From positions 62,001 to 126,000 of the forward strand of contig LNDT01000032.1 of the NCBI GenBank assembly GCA_001464715.1: a DNA stretch of 64,000 bases. The letters run 5' to 3'. The DNA comes from Bdellovibrionales bacterium Ga0074137. Its GTDB lineage: Bacteria; Bdellovibrionota; Bdellovibrionia; Bdellovibrionales; JAMPXM01. This document shows positions 60,453 through 64,000 of this stretch, piece by piece (position 1 is the stretch's first letter; each line of letters starts with the position of its first letter). The notes beneath the pieces were generated by a model, which saw nothing but the letters and a program-made list of their open reading frames with translations, did no database searches and was not told the origin of the DNA. The translations under genes were made by a program, and so were the position numbers.

Positions 60453-60538
60453 AGTTTTAAACGGCCCGAAGTGGCCCGGCTGAGATCGTGGAAAGAGGGA
60501 GGCGCCGCGATCACAGCCAAGCAGATCTGTTTAAAACT
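60453..60538. repeat. nested inverted repeat between htpX and the TetR gene
   Basis: An outer 10-bp perfect inverted repeat, AGTTTTAAAC (60453-60462) with GTTTAAAACT (60529-60538), encloses an inner 11-bp one, GGCTGAGATCG (60478-60488) with CGATCACAGCC (60508-60518), one mismatch. It starts inside the htpX stop codon region. It may terminate htpX transcription, or be a small mobile (MITE-like) element; no target duplication was seen. Confidence 0.6.
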
Positions 60539-61466
60539 AAAGCCCTCGCTCGAGGCGCATGATTCGCTCTTCGAGAGTTGGGTGCGTACGGAACAGTCCT
60601 GAAAGTCCCGCTTTCTTCGTCGACGAGATTTTCATCGAGGCGAAAGCTGGTTTTGGTTCTGTCTGAGCCGCCACTTGGAAGTTTCGTTCCGACATCTGTT
60701 GGAGCGATTTCAAAGCAGAGACCATTGCGTCGCGGCCCGCGTACTTTGCTCCGCCCTGGTCGGCGCGGAATTCACGTTGCCGCGAGAACCACATGATCAC
60801 GATGGATCCAAGGACCATGAACACCATTTCGAGCGCCATCACTGTGAACATGTATGCGATGGGACCCAGGCCTGCTCCTTCACGATCGTCGTTTCCTTTT
60901 AGGAAGTTTGAAATTGCGAAGGCGATCAGTCTTGCGAGTGCCATCACGAAAGCGTTCATCACACCTTGCAAAAGCGCCATCGTCACCATGTCGCCATTGG
61001 CGATGTGAGCAACTTCGTGTGCGATAACGCCTTCGACCGAGCGCTTATCCATTGTCTGAAGTAATCCGCTGGAGACCGCGACAAGCGAATTCGACTTCGA
61101 CGGTCCCGTCGCAAACGCGTTCACTTCAGGAGATTCGTAAATTCCGACTTCCGGCATTTTCGAAAGTCCCGCGGATCTTGCGTAACGGTAAACCATGTCG
61201 AGCATTTCGCGCTCTCGCGAATCGGTCGACTGAGGATTGATGATCTTTACGCCCATCGACCATTTCGCCATGACCTTGGAGAGCATGAGGCTTATGAAAG
61301 CACCGCCCATACCCCAGACCAAACAGAAGGCCGCGAGTTTTCCAAGATCATACCCGGACGCCGTCAGCGTCGGCTGAAGACCAAAGATGTTCACGATGAA
61401 CATCAACGTCATCATCACAAGCAAGTTGATACCTATAAACAGTCCGAATCGTTTGAACATCTGCAT
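60537..61466 (-). CDS. htpX: membrane metalloprotease HtpX
   Basis: A 309-residue M48 metalloprotease degrading misfolded membrane proteins. Two N-terminal spans (about 7-29 and 42-64), the zinc site HEVAH (H150, E151, H154), two further spans (about 164-190 and 205-226) and the third-ligand region REFRADQGGAKYAG are visible. MQM at 61466 is used; an in-frame ATG at 61460 would be two residues shorter. No divergent gene is present; LysR is upstream on the same strand. Confidence 0.95.
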   Translation of the reverse strand: MQMFKRFGLFIGINLLVMMTLMFIVNIFGLQPTLTASGYDLGKLAAFCLVWGMGGAFISLMLSKVMAKWSMGVKIINPQSTDSREREMLDMVYRYARSAGLSKMPEVGIYESPEVNAFATGPSKSNSLVAVSSGLLQTMDKRSVEGVIAHEVAHIANGDMVTMALLQGVMNAFVMALARLIAFAISNFLKGNDDREGAGLGPIAYMFTVMALEMVFMVLGSIVIMWFSRQREFRADQGGAKYAGRDAMVSALKSLQQMSERNFQVAAQTEPKPAFASMKISSTKKAGLSGLFRTHPTLEERIMRLERGL

Positions 61467-61619
61467 AAAGCCTCCGCAGCGACTTTTGATCGCAGTCTAA
61501 CTAAAGATCTCCAAAACCATTTGGAGTCAATATCACTACAATACCGTTATTCAATGATTTCTCAAAATAGATATATCTTAGATTTACATTCGCTTAAAGT
61601 GAACTATTCGGGCTTTATG

Positions 61620-62558
61620 CTAGCGGTCCTCGGCCAAGCGGAAGGACTTTGCAAGGCTTGCGGCGATGGTGTTTTCGACTTTGCGAGCCGACGTGATCAA
61701 CCAAAAATCTTCGCTCACGTTTTCGAGGCGACCGATACGAATCAATGACTTGTCGCGGACGAGTTCGGCGGCCGAAGTTTCAGCGATCGGTATCAGGCCC
61801 ACGCCGGAAGCTCCAAGCAGCTTTTGGAGGCTTGAATCTTGTGTTTCAGCGACGCGCACGATGGGGATTCGTGAAGTTCGAAAATAGTGATCCAAGTCGT
61901 GTCGCAGTTTTGAGTGATACGTCGGAAGAACAAAGCTTTGGCCAGCAAGACTTTCTGGAAACTTTTTGATGAGCCCTTTGAATTTCGGCGCACCGTACAC
62001 AGAGATGGGAATGCGACCGATCGAGCGAACGGTGAGGCGTCCGGACTCATCAAGAGACGGCGGGAAGTTCGAGAGAAGAACGTCGATGCGGTGGGCACGC
62101 AGTTCGCGCAAGAGTTCGTCGCCTTTGCCCTCAAGAATTGAAACCGTACAAGGCCCGGTCGCGTACGCGGCCTCGGTGAGTCTTAAAGTGATGTGTTTTG
62201 AAACGCTATCAAGAGCACCTATCTGAAGGTGAGTCTTTTCACCTCCCGGAGCACGATCGTTAAGAGCTTCCACCATTTCGGAGCCCATTCGAAAAATTTC
62301 AGACGCGTACTGAAATGCGACTTTTCCAGCTTCCGTCAAAATCAGCCGGCGATTTCGTCGGTCGAAAAGACTTCGTCCGACAGAATCCTCAAGAATCTTA
62401 AGCTGGGTTGAAAGCGTCGGTTGTCCCAGCCTCAATCGACTTGAGGCGCGCGCAATACTTCCCTCAGAGGCGATAACCCAGAAGTAGTAAAGGTGGTGGT
62501 AGTTCAGCCATTGGGCTGCGGCGATGGGGGAAGGGACGCCGACGTCGTTCTGAGCCAT
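61620..62558 (-). CDS. LysR-type regulator, NhaR-like
   Basis: A 312-residue LTTR. The N-terminal HTH reads NYHHLYYFWVIASEGSIARA, then GQPTLSTQLKILEDSVGRSLF, similar to NhaR (NYNHLYYFWHV...). The effector domain follows. In NhaR the regulator responds to Na+ and controls nhaA, but no antiporter is next to it. It is divergent from a GNAT-like gene over 78 bases, which may be its target. Confidence 0.85.
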   Translation of the reverse strand: MAQNDVGVPSPIAAAQWLNYHHLYYFWVIASEGSIARASSRLRLGQPTLSTQLKILEDSVGRSLFDRRNRRLILTEAGKVAFQYASEIFRMGSEMVEALNDRAPGGEKTHLQIGALDSVSKHITLRLTEAAYATGPCTVSILEGKGDELLRELRAHRIDVLLSNFPPSLDESGRLTVRSIGRIPISVYGAPKFKGLIKKFPESLAGQSFVLPTYHSKLRHDLDHYFRTSRIPIVRVAETQDSSLQKLLGASGVGLIPIAETSAAELVRDKSLIRIGRLENVSEDFWLITSARKVENTIAASLAKSFRLAEDR

Positions 62559-62636
62559 GACCTAAACAAACTCGAATTCCATTCCAGCTCAAGTTTTTTT
62601 GACGGGACGTTGTGGAGCACTGTAGCTTTACGGAGC

Positions 62637-63923
62637 ATGAATGCTTCGACCCCGTGGGGACTTCCAACAGATTCCAATCTTCAGACCGAACTCGATCGCG
62701 TCGTTGATGGAGCTATTGCGAAAGTCGTTGAGCAAAAAGTTTCTGGTGCTCATGAAGGGCGAAGCTGGCTCCAGGATCGGCGAAGTTTGCGGCTTGGGCG
62801 GGCGTCCGAAGCGGATCAGCGGGCCATTGAGTCCCTTTTTGAGAAGTTACCGATTTCTTTATCGGGACTCGATGTCGTCTACGATCGCTCTCCAGATTTT
62901 TTCGCGCTTCTTAAGGCGCGCGGCTCGGCAAGTGCTGCGATCACGGCTCGTCTCACGGAGCCCTACGGGTCCTCTAGAGATCTTCTTGGATTGGGTTCGA
63001 TCAGTGTTCGTGAAGGTTTCTACAATCAAACGGCGGTCCGTGTGGCTCAGCTGGGAGACCTCCGAGTGCTTTTAAGTCGAAGCACCGCACGCGTCTGGCG
63101 ACAGCTCTACAATCAACTTCTTAAAGATGTTTCCGGCGAGCTTGGTGTTGAAAGTTTTTTGACGGCAATTGTCGGCGACAATACGGCGGCGTTGAGAAGT
63201 TTGGTGACTCGACGCCGATCTGATTTTTTGTACGAACCCTTGGGCCGACTGCGCCTTCTTGGAATTTTTGGGCGGTGGAGCTTTCTTGGTAAATCTCAGA
63301 TTCGGTTTGATTCTCGTCGAGTTGCCGTTGGCGCCGTCGCGGAACCCGAATTTCAAGAATTTTACGTGCGACGTGCAACCACACTTCGGCATGGCTGGAC
63401 GCAGATTCCAAACGTGGGGACCGCCATCGTGCTTAAAAATCAGCGTGGTGAAATCCGTGCGGTCGCGCGACTTGTTTCGCCCGATTCAATGAAGCGCCTT
63501 CGAATTCAAAATATGAACTTTTCGACTCGCGCAGTTCTTCAGGCTCTGCGCGCAACTGGCGGGCCGGAGCTGAAGGTGGGTGCGAGCCTTAGCACAAACT
63601 ACCTTTCATGGGTTTCGTTCGACAGTGAATTGACGCCGGTCGAGCGTCGACATGTTTTGATTGAATTGATCGAAGCCTGCCTAGAGGACGATCGTTTAGT
63701 TACGAACTTTGTTTCGCGCGAAGCCTCTGGTTCGGAGGCGTCTCGTCGACGTGTTTTGATTGTTCCCGACACCGTGGGGCTTTCGCTTCGCGAGCTGGGC
63801 GGGCGATTTCATTTTTCAACGCCCGTCGAGCTGTTTGAAGTTCGACCCGATTCGGAGTCGCGCGCACCTGATCTTAGAAATCAGCCCATTCACGACATTG
63901 GGTTTGAGATGTCGCTCTTGTAG
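62637..63923 (+). CDS. large GNAT-like acyltransferase, unknown substrate
   Basis: A protein of about 429 residues. The N-terminal half shows a GNAT-like pattern: VAQLGDLRVLLSRSTARVWRQLY (137-159, the LGDLRV strand and following helix), then TAIVGDNTAALRSLVTRRRS. The C-terminal half (260-400) has a second possible GNAT or related fold (GTAIVLKNQRGEIRAVARLV). Substrates are unknown. ATG 62637 is used, but its ribosome site (GGAG) is very close; TTG 62610 is an alternative. LysR-type regulator is divergent. Confidence 0.6.
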   Translation: MNASTPWGLPTDSNLQTELDRVVDGAIAKVVEQKVSGAHEGRSWLQDRRSLRLGRASEADQRAIESLFEKLPISLSGLDVVYDRSPDFFALLKARGSASAAITARLTEPYGSSRDLLGLGSISVREGFYNQTAVRVAQLGDLRVLLSRSTARVWRQLYNQLLKDVSGELGVESFLTAIVGDNTAALRSLVTRRRSDFLYEPLGRLRLLGIFGRWSFLGKSQIRFDSRRVAVGAVAEPEFQEFYVRRATTLRHGWTQIPNVGTAIVLKNQRGEIRAVARLVSPDSMKRLRIQNMNFSTRAVLQALRATGGPELKVGASLSTNYLSWVSFDSELTPVERRHVLIELIEACLEDDRLVTNFVSREASGSEASRRRVLIVPDTVGLSLRELGGRFHFSTPVELFEVRPDSESRAPDLRNQPIHDIGFEMSLL

Positions 63924-64000
63924 GTGTGCTAGGTCGCGCGTTTTTCTTAAAAGTTTGTCCAACCGAATGAAATCGTGACGGCTGCACCGCGAGACGCTTC
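63924..64000 (+). other. end of window, no gene seen
   Basis: The last 77 bases hold no supportable feature. A gene may begin just beyond the right edge. Confidence 0.3.

Noticed and set aside
1-64000. CRISPR arrays, tRNAs, insertion sequences or prophage genes
   Set aside because: No regularly spaced repeats, tRNA-like cloverleaf sequences, transposase or phage motifs were found by eye; a tRNAscan and IS search would confirm.

Overview
The window reads as a chromosomal segment of a Gram-negative bacterium, most likely a member of the Bdellovibrionota (Bdellovibrio-like). That assignment is an inference from the gene mix: a proteobacterial-order ribosomal protein cluster followed by a TlpA-like gene, lipoproteins and DUF4105/DUF2799 exported proteins, LPS-type heptose genes, a papain-like secreted protease and an HNH protein with a DUF222-like body. 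A 16S or concatenated r-protein tree would settle it. Genes are dense on both strands, with many 1-4 base overlaps and frequent GTG/TTG starts. No tRNA, rRNA, CRISPR array, insertion sequence or prophage was seen.

Region 1 (1-8318) is the end of the spc operon and the alpha operon: rpsH (partial), rplF, rplR, rpsE, rpmD, rplO, secY, adk, then a 512-base gene-free leader with two stem-loops, then rpmJ, rpsM, rpsK, rpsD, rpoA, rplQ and a strong intrinsic terminator. infA and map are not in their usual places. Region 2 (8348-11507) holds a TlpA-like thiol-disulfide protein and a convergent TIGR03546/TIGR03545 membrane pair. Region 3 (11703-17370) is a surface-sugar locus: two PLP sugar aminotransferases, a GNAT enzyme with an internal 24-base tandem repeat, a GT4 and a GT9 glycosyltransferase.

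Region 4 (17455-36573) is mixed metabolism and maintenance: a YiiD-type thioesterase and OsmC, a LemA-TPM-TPM operon, a large palindrome, an A-type Fe-S carrier, class II ribonucleotide reductase, a divergent lycopene-cyclase/phytoene-synthase-like pair whose catalytic motifs look eroded, an acyl-CoA dehydrogenase, a membrane protein with a spermidine-synthase-like core, an ABC1 kinase, photolyase, a GbsR-type regulator, a TIGR01777 epimerase, a CinA-like protein, TrmH and a DUF2799 lipoprotein.

Region 5 (36725-42214) is a tightly coupled seven-gene operon: GT4, NAD-dependent epimerase, HddC, HddA, GmhA (GDP-heptose synthesis), then QueF and a second TlpA-like protein. Region 6 (42358-45575) holds exported proteins (lipoprotein, DUF4105, probable beta-barrel). 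Region 7 (45609-53054) is an arginine regulon: argGH on one strand, argCJBFR on the other, with ARG-box-like palindromes between. Region 8 (53190-63923) contains a papain-like protease, an HNH protein, an exported protein of unknown function, a pseudouridine synthase-rRNA methyltransferase fusion overlapping fur, a TetR regulator, htpX, and a NhaR-like LysR regulator divergent from a GNAT-like protein.

No single obvious new defence or mobile system is present. The strongest leads are the degenerate carotenoid pair (23453-25616), the cysteine-rich insertion in the WbpE-like aminotransferase, the rRNA-modification fusion, the structured leader before rpmJ, and an intrinsic terminator inside the start of the DUF4105 gene.
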